From Orientallactaga sibirica (lineage: Eukaryota > Chordata > Mammalia > Rodentia > Dipodidae): a stretch of 64,000 bases of DNA. Made by a program: the position numbers and the translations under genes. Where the stretch lies: contig JAEOAD010000888.1 in the NCBI GenBank assembly GCA_036365145.1, positions 620,001 through 684,000 of the forward strand. The letters run 5' to 3'. This document shows, piece by piece, positions 54,427 through 64,000 of this stretch (positions are counted from its first letter, which is position 1; every line of letters begins with the position of its first letter). Below the pieces are notes generated by a model, which saw only the letters and a program-made list of their open reading frames with translations, was not told where the DNA came from and ran no database searches.

Positions 54427-54592
54427 GGAGCGGAGAGAGAGAATTGGCACACCAGGATCTCAGCCACAGCATTCGATTGCCAGGCACTTGCCTCACCTTT
54501 GTGAGACTTGTGTGGGATCTGGAGAGAGCTCAAACATGGGTCCTTGGGCTTTTCAGGCAAGTGCTTTAACTGCTAAGCCATCTCTCCAGCCC
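54359..54592 (-). mobile_element. tRNA-derived SINE just downstream of exon 5
   Basis: A reverse element with a long GA run (54384-54420) begins 63 bp past the exon 5 donor. Confidence 0.92.
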
Positions 54593-55083
54593 TCTCTACA
54601 TTTTTTAAAACATTTTCTGCCAAATATGTTAGATAGAAATGTAAAGCCAGTTGCATGTAATGCAGAGGAGAAAAAAATTAAAACTCTAAAGAATAAAATC
54701 TCTGCTTCATTTAGTGTTCTATCTATGAAGGAAGAGCTGTGACCTTCTACTCAGACCTTCTTGTAGCTGTGTTTATAGAGCACACTTACCTCTCTCACCT
54801 CACCTCTCTGTGGATGGTGGAAGAGTCCCTGTGGCATTTGACAGACAGGGAGGATGGAAATTAGGCAGTGCTGTATTCTGTATTGAGCACATGCTCAGAG
54901 TGCTTCTGTTTACCCCTGTGGTGCTGGGGCTTGGACCCAGGACCTTGTTCATGTTCCATGTTTGAGGTACCTGCAACCCTATTTTGTTTCCTTATTGAAG
55001 CTGGACCAGAGTCTCTTACCTTGTTAGGTGTGGGAGGTAGGGGACACATCTTTGATAAGTAGTTATGTATAAATTGACGAAAA
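54593..55083. other. Intron 5 stretch; possible ID-like trace
   Basis: 'gtggtgctggggcttggacccagg' (about 54919-54942) hints at an ID-like fragment. Otherwise nothing. Confidence 0.4.
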
Positions 55084-55249
55084 ATATATATATATATATA
55101 TTTTTGGTTTTGCGAGGTAGGGTCTCACTCTGGTCCAAGCTGACCTGGAATTAACTATGTAGTCTCAGGGTGGCCTCGAACTCTCGGCGATCCTCCTACC
55201 TCTGCCTCCCGAGTGCTGGGATTAAAGGCGTGCGCCACCACGCCTGGCT
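55084..55249 (-). mobile_element. B1 SINE in intron 5
   Basis: Reverse B1, near-consensus, after a short TA run. GAAAAATAT flanks both sides. Confidence 0.92.
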
Positions 55250-56120
55250 TGAAAAATATTTTTGACTTAGTGACGTCACATTTTATGCAGAGCTCTTTCT
55301 GAATTCATTAGTAGGGCAAATATTCCTTAGGACTTCTTAGGGAAAGGTGACTTAATGGCTAAATAATTTTTCCCTAGATAGTTTTTGGAAGCATGAGTCA
55401 CTTTAACAATAAAGGTATTTAATTTGGTGCTTTGGCCGCGTGTGGCCACAGTAAAAACATACGAAGTTTTCTTGTGTTTTCATAGGCCAGGTACTGGCAC
55501 ATTGATAAAGTTCTTATTTTTCCATAACATGAAAAGCTCCTTGGTTCTGTTTTTCCCTTCATGATGAGGGAAAGGACAGAAGAGGAGGGAGGCTTTGGTG
55601 TGGCCAAGTCAATAGCGGTTGTGTCTTTAAAACTTCAGTGCTGTCTAGTTGTCTTTACATGTGGTTTAAGAAGTTTGCTTTAGCCTCAGCTTGCTGAACA
55701 GACTGCATTATACTTGCACGCTCACTGGAGAAAAGAGGAGCATTAAAGTCATTAGAAGGACATGTGCTGGGAGTGGTTTTTCCTGGGACATTTGTGGAAT
55801 AGCCTATCAGCACTTTTTACCTCATAGACATGGAGAGTGTTAATACTGGTAGGGGAAACTTTGGGATCCAGTGCACTCCCAGCCCACTTGAAGGAGCCCA
55901 GAGAAACCATGTGAACCATTCAAGCAAGGTCACAGGGTTGGTTGGTGGAAGGTCAGGCCTGGAGCCTCCTCTTGCTCAGTGCTTTTTCATTACATAGTGC
56001 TACTGAACACATAATGAAGGCTCTAAATGTCTCCATTGTTTTTCTCCCTATCTTGTTTTTCTGCTTCATTTGGAAAATACTCAACCATTTCAGAAATACA
56101 ACTTAGAAAGTAAAAATATT
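55250..56120. other. Intron 5 stretch, nothing recognised
   Basis: No SINE or exon signal that I can support. Confidence 0.4.
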
Positions 56121-56180
56121 GGCCAGGTGTGGTGGCACATACCTTTAATCCCAGCTGAGGTAAATAAAAAATAAATAAAA
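56121..56180 (+). mobile_element. B1 5' fragment with A-rich tail
   Basis: 'ggccaggtgtggtggcacat...taatcccagc' stops after about 38 bp and continues as AAATAAAT tail, so most of the body is missing. Confidence 0.75.
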
Positions 56181-56226
56181 TGAAAATGAAAATATGCTAG
56201 GTATCTTAATACTAAGAATGTTACTA

Positions 56227-56447
56227 GGGCTGGAGAGATGGCTTAACGGTTAAGGCGCATGCCTGCGAAACCTAAGGACCCTGGTTCGATTCTCCAGGTA
56301 ACACGTAAGCCAGATGCACATGGTGGTGCATGCGTCTAGAGTTCGTTTGCAGTGGCTAGAGGCCCTGGTGCACCCATTCTCACTCTTGCTCTCTCTCTCT
56401 CCCTCTCTCTGTCTCTAATAAATAAATTAATTAAAAAGTATATTTTT
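56227..56447 (+). mobile_element. tRNA-derived SINE in intron 5
   Basis: Full forward element. GAATGTTACTA before (56216) and GAATGTTACTAA after (56454) form an 11-bp duplication. Confidence 0.93.
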
Positions 56448-57078
56448 AAAAAAGAATGTTACTAACCTTAATACTATATTATAAAGTACTTGGATTTTTT
56501 TTCTATGTGCATACTTTGTAAAAATAGAATTATTTACAAATATTTTTCTTTGCTTTTTGTTTACTTAGAACATTCCTTTACAGTGCAAATGCATATATGT
56601 CATTCTCTCTTAATAACTTTATAATTTAATTGAGTTATTATTATTGGACATTGAATTGATTTCATTATTTTCCAGTGTAGATAGCCAACTGACATTTTTA
56701 ATATGAAGAGGTAAATTCAATGGTGTGAACTGTCCTGTCTCTGAGACTGAATAGTTAATGGAACCTTAAGCAGATCTCTGTACCTCTCTCTTGTGAAACA
56801 AGAGTGATTAAGCCTACAACAAAACTTCAAAGACCTCTGGGTTTACTGCTGTAGAGTTGAGTTCTGGATCAGAGTATATTGTGACAAAATTACAGGGGCT
56901 ATTGTGCTTCTAAGGTTCTCTTATTACCATCAAATAACATCACTCTAGAAGACATTTCAGATCCTCTTCCAAGCATTGCCACTCTTGATGATCTAGCATA
57001 GTTTGTAGTAGGATTGGGAGATCATTTTATAGTGACTATCCAGTTACCCACTTGTTTACATTTTCCCCATTTTTAAAG

Positions 57079-57223
57079 ATTGTGTTAACAGAAATGTACT
57101 ATGATGGCTTCCATCGTTCCTTCTGTGATACAGACGACCTGGAAACAGTCCATGAAAGTGACTGCATTTTTGCCTTTGAGACTCCAGAAATATTTAGACC
57201 TGAAGGAATTCTCAGTCAAAGAG
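57079..57223 (+). CDS. USP31: USP31 coding exon 6 (residues 361-408)
   Basis: Acceptor 'ccatttttaaag' (AAG type), donor AGAG/gtaaat. 48 codons plus the first base of Gly409. Contains YYDGFHRSFCDTDDLETVHE, a ubiquitin-like insert region of the USP domain. Ends in phase 1. Confidence 0.94.
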
Positions 57224-59269
57224 GTAAATGAGCAAGATTTGACATTATCTGCTGTTTTATGTATTTAAGCTTTATATGATACAGTTTTTAAGCTTACAGT
57301 AATGTGTACACTACTGTTTTTCAGAGTTTCATTACCCTTTATCTGCTGTTTTTCTTGTCTTCATTTCTCTTATTGCCAATAGTGATCCTTCTCAACTCGA
57401 ATCTGCACATCTGACCACCTCTTACACTGCTTCACCCTCCTCCATGTTGTGTAGTGGTCCTTCTTTACCTACTAGCTCTTCCTCTTCTGCCCACTGTGCA
57501 AGTCTGCTTCAAACTACTTGCACTCTCTAGCTGTGTTATCTTTTCATATCTCTGTTCATTCACTCTTGAAAACTGCATAAAGCATTTTCCTTTTGTTGTT
57601 TTCCTGTACTCATCTCCTTGCAACAGGACTTTAGATTCTTGTATTTAGCTAGGTGTTGAAATGATAAATAAAACTATTTGAAGTTGAAGACAGAAAAACA
57701 ATAGAAGAGGCAAATCGCGTAAAGGAAAAAACTTTAAAAGGGTAGTCCAAACTTTTGTTAATGTTAAGTACAAAAGACATTTGGACTGGCCTAGGTACCA
57801 AAGATGCAAAGGCAGTAAGCAAGTGAAGGGCATGTCCCTAGTGATCCACTTCCTCTAGGTAGGCCCCACCTTCTAATAGCACCATTAGCTTTAACATGTG
57901 GGCTTTAGGGGGACATTTAAGATTTAAATCAGAATACCTTGTCCAGAATGCCTTTCTCCTTTCCCCATCCCTATGCTTGTAACTGCTGGCACAGCTCCAT
58001 CATAGCTTCTGCTCATCTACATGTGTGTGCAAATGATCTGTCTTCTCTGTCATTCACTCTGAAATTCTTTGGCGTGGTAACCACCTTCTGCTTCATCTCT
58101 CTATGACAGGTGGTTTCTAATATGTAGCAAGACTCCAGTTAATGATTGCTGAACTGAAAATGTTCTTAATTCCTTCCCCACTCCTTGACTGTATAGGGGT
58201 AACACTAGGATTCTATTCATAAGTTAATTTCATATTCAAAGCTATCATATGCTAGCTAGAGAGTGCCTCTGTTTGAAAGAGTTATTACTTGCAAGCATGC
58301 ATCAAACTCTTATCTAAAGACGTATGAATATTCTGTTTAGCACGTGTGAAGCCACTATTTTGCTTCTGAGAATGAGGGCCCTATGACTTAGGTTAAAAGT
58401 GACTGGCCCTGGTCACATAGCTGTTAGGTGATGGGCCCATAAGTTGAACATGCAGTGGTATGGAGTACCTTTACCTCATTAGGAATCCCAGTCAACATGG
58501 AGACTAGGTCTTCACACACTTACCTTTGCCAAGAATGTGGGAAGTGAGGTCATTTATTAAGGTAATTTGATTTCTGTTATCTTTATTTTCTCATACCAAA
58601 GTTTAAAATAGTTACAAAGTAAAATCTAACCTTTTGGGATTTCTTTAGTATTTAAGCTTAAAGCGTGTTCTTCCCTCTAATAACCTGGTAAAGATTCTGT
58701 TTTTCCTTATTTCTAGTGACTGCTTCCCCCCCACCCATCTGCAATTTATTTTGGTATGAGCTGTGCACTTGCCATTTTGAATTGTTATAATGCTGATGCA
58801 TCTTACCAGCAAGTCTTGTATTGCTGAACACTTAGGATACTGTCAGAACTCTGTTAGAGTACTTTTGTGTAACACAGTTTTATTTTCTCCTAGTGTTGAT
58901 TTTTATTGATGGTGTTGGCAGAAGGGGCTGAGGCTTTCTTCTATTTCCTATTGGGGTGTAGGCTGCATGCTTTCAAAGGATTAAATAGATAAATAAATAA
59001 ATTAATTAAATAGATATTGGCACTTATTGATTAGTTATAGAGCCTTGCTGGGTGGCTGTGAATGACAGGGACATCTTTAGGATCCTTGAAAGCAACAGTG
59101 TGTGTGTCAAGCAGTTTTACTCCCTTTAATGTCATTCTCACAATGGCTCTGGACTAGTATATGAAATTTTATCTTTTGTTTCTTATAATAACCAGGGGGC
59201 AAGGAATTGCAATTGAACATTGTGGGTCATCACAAATGTTCTTGCCTTTTTCTTTAAAAATGTTATTTG
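57224..59269. other. Intron 6, 5' two kilobases, SINE-free
   Basis: I see no SINE or L1 in 2 kb, unusual for this window. Only an AAAT-rich word at 58990 stands out. No coding signal. Confidence 0.45.
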
Positions 59270-59485
59270 GAGCTGGAGAGATGGCTTAGCAGTTAAAGCG
59301 CTTGCTAGCAAAGGCAAAGGACCTAAGTTCAATTCCCCAGTATCCATGTAAGCCAAATGCACAAGGTGGTACATATGTCTGGAGTTTGTTTGCAGTGGCT
59401 GGAGGCCCTGGTGCTCCCATTCTGTCCCTCCCTCCCTCCTTCTCCCTCTTTCTCTCTCAAGTAAATAAATAAAATATTTAAAAAA
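59270..59485 (+). mobile_element. tRNA-derived SINE in intron 6
   Basis: Full forward element. 'aaaaatgttatttg' recurs on both sides (59257 and 59482), a duplication of about 14 bp. Confidence 0.93.
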
Positions 59486-59573
59486 TGTTATTTGATGGCT
59501 GGCTGCTGGTTCAGACTTTAAATTTTTTTTGGTGGATCATCTCAGGAAACTTACCCTTCTAAAACTGTGTCTA

Positions 59574-59781
59574 GGGCTAGAGAGATGGTTTAGTGATTAA
59601 GGTGCTTGCCTAAAACTTATATTCGAATCTCCAGGTCCCATTAGCCAGATGCACAGTGATGCAAGCATGCACTGTTGCGCATGTTTCTGCAGTTTGCAGT
59701 GTCTGATGATCCTGGCATCCCCATTCTCTCTCTCAAAATAAATGAAAAACAAAAAACAACAACAACAACAAAAAAAAAACA
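59574..59781 (+). mobile_element. tRNA-derived SINE with 12-bp duplication
   Basis: A shortened forward element between perfect AAACTGTGTCTA copies (59562-59573 and 59782-59793). Confidence 0.92.
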
Positions 59782-59841
59782 AAACTGTGTCTAACATGTA
59801 CTGAGGTGGAGAGTTTGATTTTCAGTATATATATATTTTTT

Positions 59842-60022
59842 GATGTAGGGTCTTACTCTAGCCCAGATACACAAGGTGGCACATGCATCTGGAGTTTGTT
59901 TGCAGTGGCTGGAGGTCCTTTAATTCCAGCACTTTGGAGGCAGAGGTAGGAGGTTCGCCATGAGTTCAAGGCCACCCTGAGACTACTACATACTGTATTC
60001 CAGGTCAGCCTGGGCTAGATGA
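59842..60022. mobile_element. Three-part SINE mosaic
   Basis: 59842-59865 is reverse B1, 59866-59918 is the middle of a forward tRNA-SINE, and 59919-60020 is a forward B1 lacking its 5' end. The joints are exact, with no tails between them. Confidence 0.8.
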
Positions 60023-60110
60023 GTAATCTCGTGGTAGAGTATTTGTTCTTATTTTTGGTAGTGGTTTAAATTATATTGTGACTTTTATATTACTTCTGTT
60101 TCTGATTTTA

Positions 60111-60319
60111 AATATTTTTATTTACTTTTTTTGAGAGAGAGAGAGAGAGAGACAGAGAGAGAATAGGTGTACCAGGGCCTCTTGTCACTACAAACAAACT
60201 CTACATGCATGCACCACTTTGTGCATCTGGCTTCATATGAGTACTGGGGAATTGTACTCTTGGCTATCAGGCTTGCAAGCAAGTGCCTTTAACTGCTGAT
60301 CCATCTATCTCCCCAGCCC
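60111..60319 (-). mobile_element. tRNA-derived SINE just upstream of exon 7
   Basis: Reverse element ending 67 bp before exon 7. Confidence 0.9.
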
Positions 60320-60386
60320 TATTTCTGTTTCTTTGTAACGAATGAGTGAAAAGAAACTTGAAGAGATGCTATTTACTTTGTTTCAG

Positions 60387-60564
60387 GCATTCATTTAAAC
60401 AACAATCTAAACCACTTGAGATTTGGCTTGGATCATCACAGGCTCTCTTCACCCACACAGACAGCAGCAAAGCAAGGGAAGGCGGACTTGCCCACCAGAG
60501 CAGGAAGTGACAAGATTGTTCTGCTGGTGTGTAACCGAGCCTGCACTGGGCAGCAAGGGAAAAG
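60387..60564 (+). CDS. USP31: USP31 coding exon 7 (residues 409-467)
   Basis: Acceptor 'ctttgtttcag', donor AAAAG/gtgaaa. Two bases complete Gly409, then 58 codons and two bases of Arg468. A polar linker (residues 410-446) leads into KIVLLVCNRACTGQQGKR. From memory, the linker is one residue shorter than in human (PTRAGS where I recall PTSRAGS). Confidence 0.94.
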
Positions 60565-60728
60565 GTGAAAACCAGTTTATGTCCTGCTAAGTATACTTAA
60601 GTATGCTAAGTATACTGAAACTTTAGAGGTTACATATTTTGAAATGTTTTTAAAGCAGTGGTAAGAGAGGGGGCAAAAGAGGAAGGAAAGGAAACAAAAT
60701 AATTTGCTTGAAAAGTGTCATAAAGAGG

Positions 60729-60890
60729 GTGTGCTGGCACATGCCTTTAATCCCAGCACTTGGGAGGCAGAGGTAAGAGGATTGCTGTGAGTTGGAGGCC
60801 ACCCTCAGACTACATAGTGAATTTCAGGTCAGCTGAGCTAGAGTGAAACCCTATCTCGACAAACCAAAACAACAACAACAACAAAAAAAA
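60729..60890 (+). mobile_element. B1 SINE in intron 7
   Basis: Forward B1 missing a few 5' bases; (CAA)n tail. Confidence 0.92.
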
Positions 60891-60975
60891 CCAACCTATT
60901 TCTTTGCATGCTAATAAAAAATTTTAGTTAAAAAAATCTTTATTTTATTAGTTTTTCTTTTCTTTTGTTTTCTTT

Positions 60976-61209
60976 TATTTTGGAAATGTAGCCCAGGCTG
61001 TCCTTAAACTCATATTTCTCCAGTCTCAGATTCCAAGTACTGGGGTTATAGAAACCGAGTTGACATAGGTTTTTATTTAGGGGAGAGAGCAGGTTGAGGC
61101 AAGGTCTCACTCTGGAACTCTCTTTGTAGCCCAGGCTGTCTTTGAACTCATGGCGATCCTCTTAGCCTCCTGGGTACTGGGATCAAAGGCATGTGCCACC
61201 ATGTCTGTC
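60976..61209 (-). mobile_element. Two old degenerate B1 SINEs
   Basis: Diverged reverse B1s at 60976-61052 and 61092-61209. Confidence 0.7.
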
Positions 61210-61317
61210 TCCACTGGGTTTTGAGATCTTAGGTAACATGTCCATATTAGGTTAGGCTCTTCTTGGCCTTTTAGATCTGTGTTCAGTTATGATTTCAACA
61301 ACTTAAAAAAAAGTCAC

Positions 61318-61436
61318 AGCCGAGTGTGGTGGCACATGCCTTTAACCCACTTGGAAGGCAGAGGTAGGAGGATTGCTGTGAGTTCGAGACCAGCCTGAGA
61401 TTACATAGTGAATTCCAGGTGAGCGAGACCCTACCT

Positions 61437-61468
<32 letters not shown>
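61318..61468 (+). mobile_element. B1 SINE with A-tail
   Basis: Forward B1 with two small deletions and a tail of about 30 A. 'aaaaaaagtc' flanks it. Confidence 0.92.
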
Positions 61469-61471
<3 letters not shown>

Positions 61472-62803
61472 GTTAACATATCTGCTTGGATGGTACATGC
61501 CCCCAGTCTTGGGTCCCGAGCTGAACTTGAACTCTTTCCTATGAAACTGGACCCGCAGCATTTCCTATCTTGGCAGATGACACTGCTGTTTATTAGTACT
61601 GCAGGACAGAAATTTGGGAGTTAGAAATCTCTCAAATTTCTCACCTGCCCTCGCTAAGAATTTATGGGTATTGTGGACTATCTTTTAAAGTAACTTTATC
61701 AGAGCCATCTACCTGAGTAATAGGTAACAGCAGACGTGTTTTAGGGGAGAAAGGACTCTGGGCTGCTAGGACCTGTCAGCATAGCCTTTAACTGAGTATT
61801 TTGAAATTGTGTTTTTCAACAAGTTGGTGGTAAATAACATAAACATAGATGTGGTGTGTACATTTATGTTTATTAGCAAACATGTTGGTGTTTATAGTGT
61901 GTCAGGTACTATTCTGGACACTAGAGATAAGAGTGTCAAAGACAGCCCCTGTCCTCATGGAGCTGCTTCCTAGTTAGGACATAAGCAAACACATTGAACT
62001 TGAGATGGTTGTTCACATGTTGAAAGCACTGACACAGGCTAGAATGATAGGATACAAACAAGGACAGGACACATGACTGCATTGGAACTAGAGCTAGGAA
62101 CATAGCCTTGCTAGAAGGAACATTTCTCATGGAGAAGGAGTAAGTTGTAGGAAAATCCTGGGAGATAATTTCAAGTAGAAGAGCCCCAGTACAGACACTG
62201 GGACTAGATGTTTAAGGCGCAGAATGGAAGGGAGCTTATCGTAGTTGTATGACATAGAGGCTTGTGGGCTCCCCTTCGTGCTGCTGTAGGTTCCTAAGAG
62301 TGGAGGCATCATCTCATGACAGGGAGCTCCTTTTATGTCTTTGGAGTTTTCAGATAGATAGCTTCAGTGTTATCTCTGTGAGATAACAAAGTTGATGGCC
62401 ATTAGGAACAGGTTTCTTAGTGATGTTAGCATCTGTGCCTCAGCTTAACCATTATCAGAGTTCATCTATTAGGTCATCCATCCATCCATCTAGCATCTTC
62501 TGTTTCCTAGGCTTGGCTGTTTAGGATACTAAGATAAAGAAATCACATAGCTCAGAGTCTGTTGGTAGAGGCAAATGCATAGTTGGGCAGTGTTTACCGC
62601 CCAGAGTACTTAGTGCTGTGGTACATGAGGAACCAGGCCTTTGTGCAAATGAGCAAAGGACCTTAGATCTGCATGGGGGGTGGAGAGGTATTTCACACTG
62701 AGGGAGTGGCTTGCACAAATGCTGGTATATGGGAGAAGGACACATTCAGGGATCAACAGATTGGCTTTTACAATTGGGACATGGGAGAAGCTGAGGCTAG
62801 GCC
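61469..62803. other. Intron 7 stretch, nothing recognised
   Basis: About 1.3 kb SINE-free. A short (CATC)n at 62475-62490 only. Confidence 0.4.
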
Positions 62804-63380
62804 AGAGGTTGCCAACTTCAGCTGTGTATTAAAACCACTTGGGAGCTCTTGAAAAAAGTCTCAGTGCTTGAGTCACATTCCAGACTGCCTTTATTAGTAT
62901 CTCTGGGAGCTGGACTTGGGCACTGGTGGTTTTAAATGCTCTGTAGCAGACAGCTTCAGGTTCGCTGAGATAAACTTCCAGACCAGGCACAGTTATGGAG
63001 GAAGGGATATTATTTATTGAAGCTTACAGATCCAGGGGAAGTTCCATAATAGCAGAAGAAGTGGCTTGCCTTTCACAGGACCAGGCAAGAGAGAGAAAAG
63101 CCAACCATCCACCACAGCACACAGAGCAAAACTACTGCCAAAAGGTCACACAGCAAACTTCAGGAACTCCTGCTAGGCACATTTGCATATCTTTACAATG
63201 GAATCTCAAACCCACACCACACCTTATGACCGGGCCCCCAGTGACCTTGCCTCTAGCAAGGTGATTGCAGATGCAAACTATAACTAATAAAACACTGAAT
63301 ATATTGGGGGACATATATTCAAACTACCACATGCTCCTTTGATGATTTTGGTGTGCAGCGGAGGCTGAGAACCACAGTGT
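62804..63380 (+). mobile_element. MER5A-like element split by another repeat
   Basis: 62804-62950 follows MER5A ('ttaaaaccacttgggagctct'). The matching terminus 'tgtgcagcggaggctgagaaccac' is at 63352-63376. The insert between (62975-63335) is another old repeat. Confidence 0.55.
62975..63335 (+). repeat. Old interspersed repeat inside MER5A
   Basis: 'ggaggaagggatattattta', 'ttcaaactaccacatg' and 'cccccagtgaccttgcctct' resemble the repeat types at 2793 and 22719. Family not assigned. Confidence 0.5.
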
Positions 63381-63845
63381 TGCCTCTGATTCTGTCGGAC
63401 ATGGGAACCTGGCAGAGAGCCCAGGCAACTTCTGCCTTTAGGGTAGGAGTTGGCTTTGAGTGCCAGCTTGCTTGGCAGTGCCTCCTTATCAGAGATATTT
63501 GCCTCTTTAGACCTTCCAGCCCTACCTGTTCCTAATACCTCGTGCCTTATAGGCTTGTCCCTCTCCTGTCTATTCCTGTGCTTTCCCTCTCTCTGTTAAG
63601 CCTGCTGCCTGATAGCAACATTGGCCTCTGTAGGAGCCCATGTGCTATACAAGCTATTCCATTGTGAGATCTTAGTAATTCTGACTGTTCCATCATCTCT
63701 TTGTGAGAGTTACCAGTGGCTTTCCTGTTTGAGAGTTGTCCTAAAACTGGTTACATTGTGATCCCATGTAAAAAGGTCAAGAATAAGGCACTACAGCCCT
63801 GAAAGGGTACTTTATTTTAGTGATTGCAGTGTTTGTGTGTGGTAG

Positions 63846-63957
63846 ATTTGGACTGCCTTTTGTACTGCACTTAGAGAAGACGATAGCATGGGACCTTCTG
63901 CAGAAGGAGATCTTGGAGAAGATGAAGTATTTCTTGAGACCTACGGTCTGCATTCAG
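63846..63957 (+). CDS. USP31: USP31 coding exon 8 (residues 468-505)
   Basis: Acceptor 'gtttgtgtgtggtag' (poor pyrimidine tract), donor ATTCAG/gtttgt. One base completes Arg468, then 37 codons including FVLHLEKTIAWDLLQKEILE. Ends in phase 0. The gene continues beyond the window. Confidence 0.94.
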
Positions 63958-64000
63958 GTTTGTAAGCACTGTGGTATTCAGAAGAGCATGCTTATATATT

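Larger units (their letters stand above)
14740..64000 (+). other. USP31: USP31 gene, 5' part (8 coding exons; 3' end beyond window)
   Basis: USP31 belongs to the ubiquitin-specific peptidase family (C19), thiol enzymes that cleave ubiquitin from substrates; from memory it has been linked to NF-kB signalling control. The eight exons found here join in frame to 505 codons, out of roughly 1,350 in the human protein as I recall it, so about 37% is present. Intron lengths are 35738, 1852, 93, 508, 2782, 3163 and 3281 bp. Every junction is GT/AG and no exon carries a stop or frameshift, so the gene appears intact. The catalytic His/Asp region and the Ser-rich C-terminal tail lie downstream. Confidence 0.93.

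Overview
The window is mammalian nuclear DNA from a rodent. It is saturated with 7SL-derived B1 SINEs and with a tRNA-derived SINE of the B2 superfamily whose body reads 'ggctggagagatggctta' and whose tail is CT-rich then (AAAT)n. This B1/tRNA-SINE pair is not the mouse or rat form. From memory it best fits a dipodoid (jerboa-like) rodent, but the species is an inference, not a result.

One protein-coding gene can be supported: the 5' part of USP31, a ubiquitin-specific peptidase, on the + strand. A CpG-island promoter with YY1-type, E-box and GC-box motifs lies at about 14.70-15.02 kb. The start codon is at 15026. Eight coding exons follow: 15026-15649, 51388-51525, 53378-53466, 53560-53652, 54161-54296, 57079-57223, 60387-60564 and 63846-63957. 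They join in frame to 505 codons with canonical GT/AG junctions. They carry the catalytic Cys box (Cys131), the QHDAQE box (residues 223-228) and two zinc-binding CxxC pairs (289/292 and 327/330). The His and Asp boxes and the long C-terminal tail lie beyond the window.

Layout: 1-14.7 kb is intergenic DNA upstream of USP31, mostly SINEs, truncated L1 3' ends and one unidentified 101-codon ORF. 14.7-15.7 kb is the CpG island with exon 1. 15.65-51.39 kb is the 35.7-kb intron 1. It holds nested L1s, SINE clusters, older repeats (MIR, MER5A-like, L1M-like), a probable mRNA 3'-end retrocopy and SINE-poor stretches. 51.4-64.0 kb carries exons 2-8 in short introns, several with SINEs close to splice sites.

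No undescribed multi-gene system, CRISPR array or RNA gene was found. What stands out is the record of retrotransposition that can be read from target-site duplications (TSDs). It includes an L1 inserted in opposite orientation inside another copy of its own 3' UTR, a SINE with an apparent 3' transduction of about 147 bp, repeated insertion of SINEs into the same target words, a three-part SINE mosaic, and a retrocopied mRNA tail. In exon 1, two upstream ATGs create a short uORF that touches (TGATG) a 171-codon out-of-frame ORF overlapping the USP31 start.
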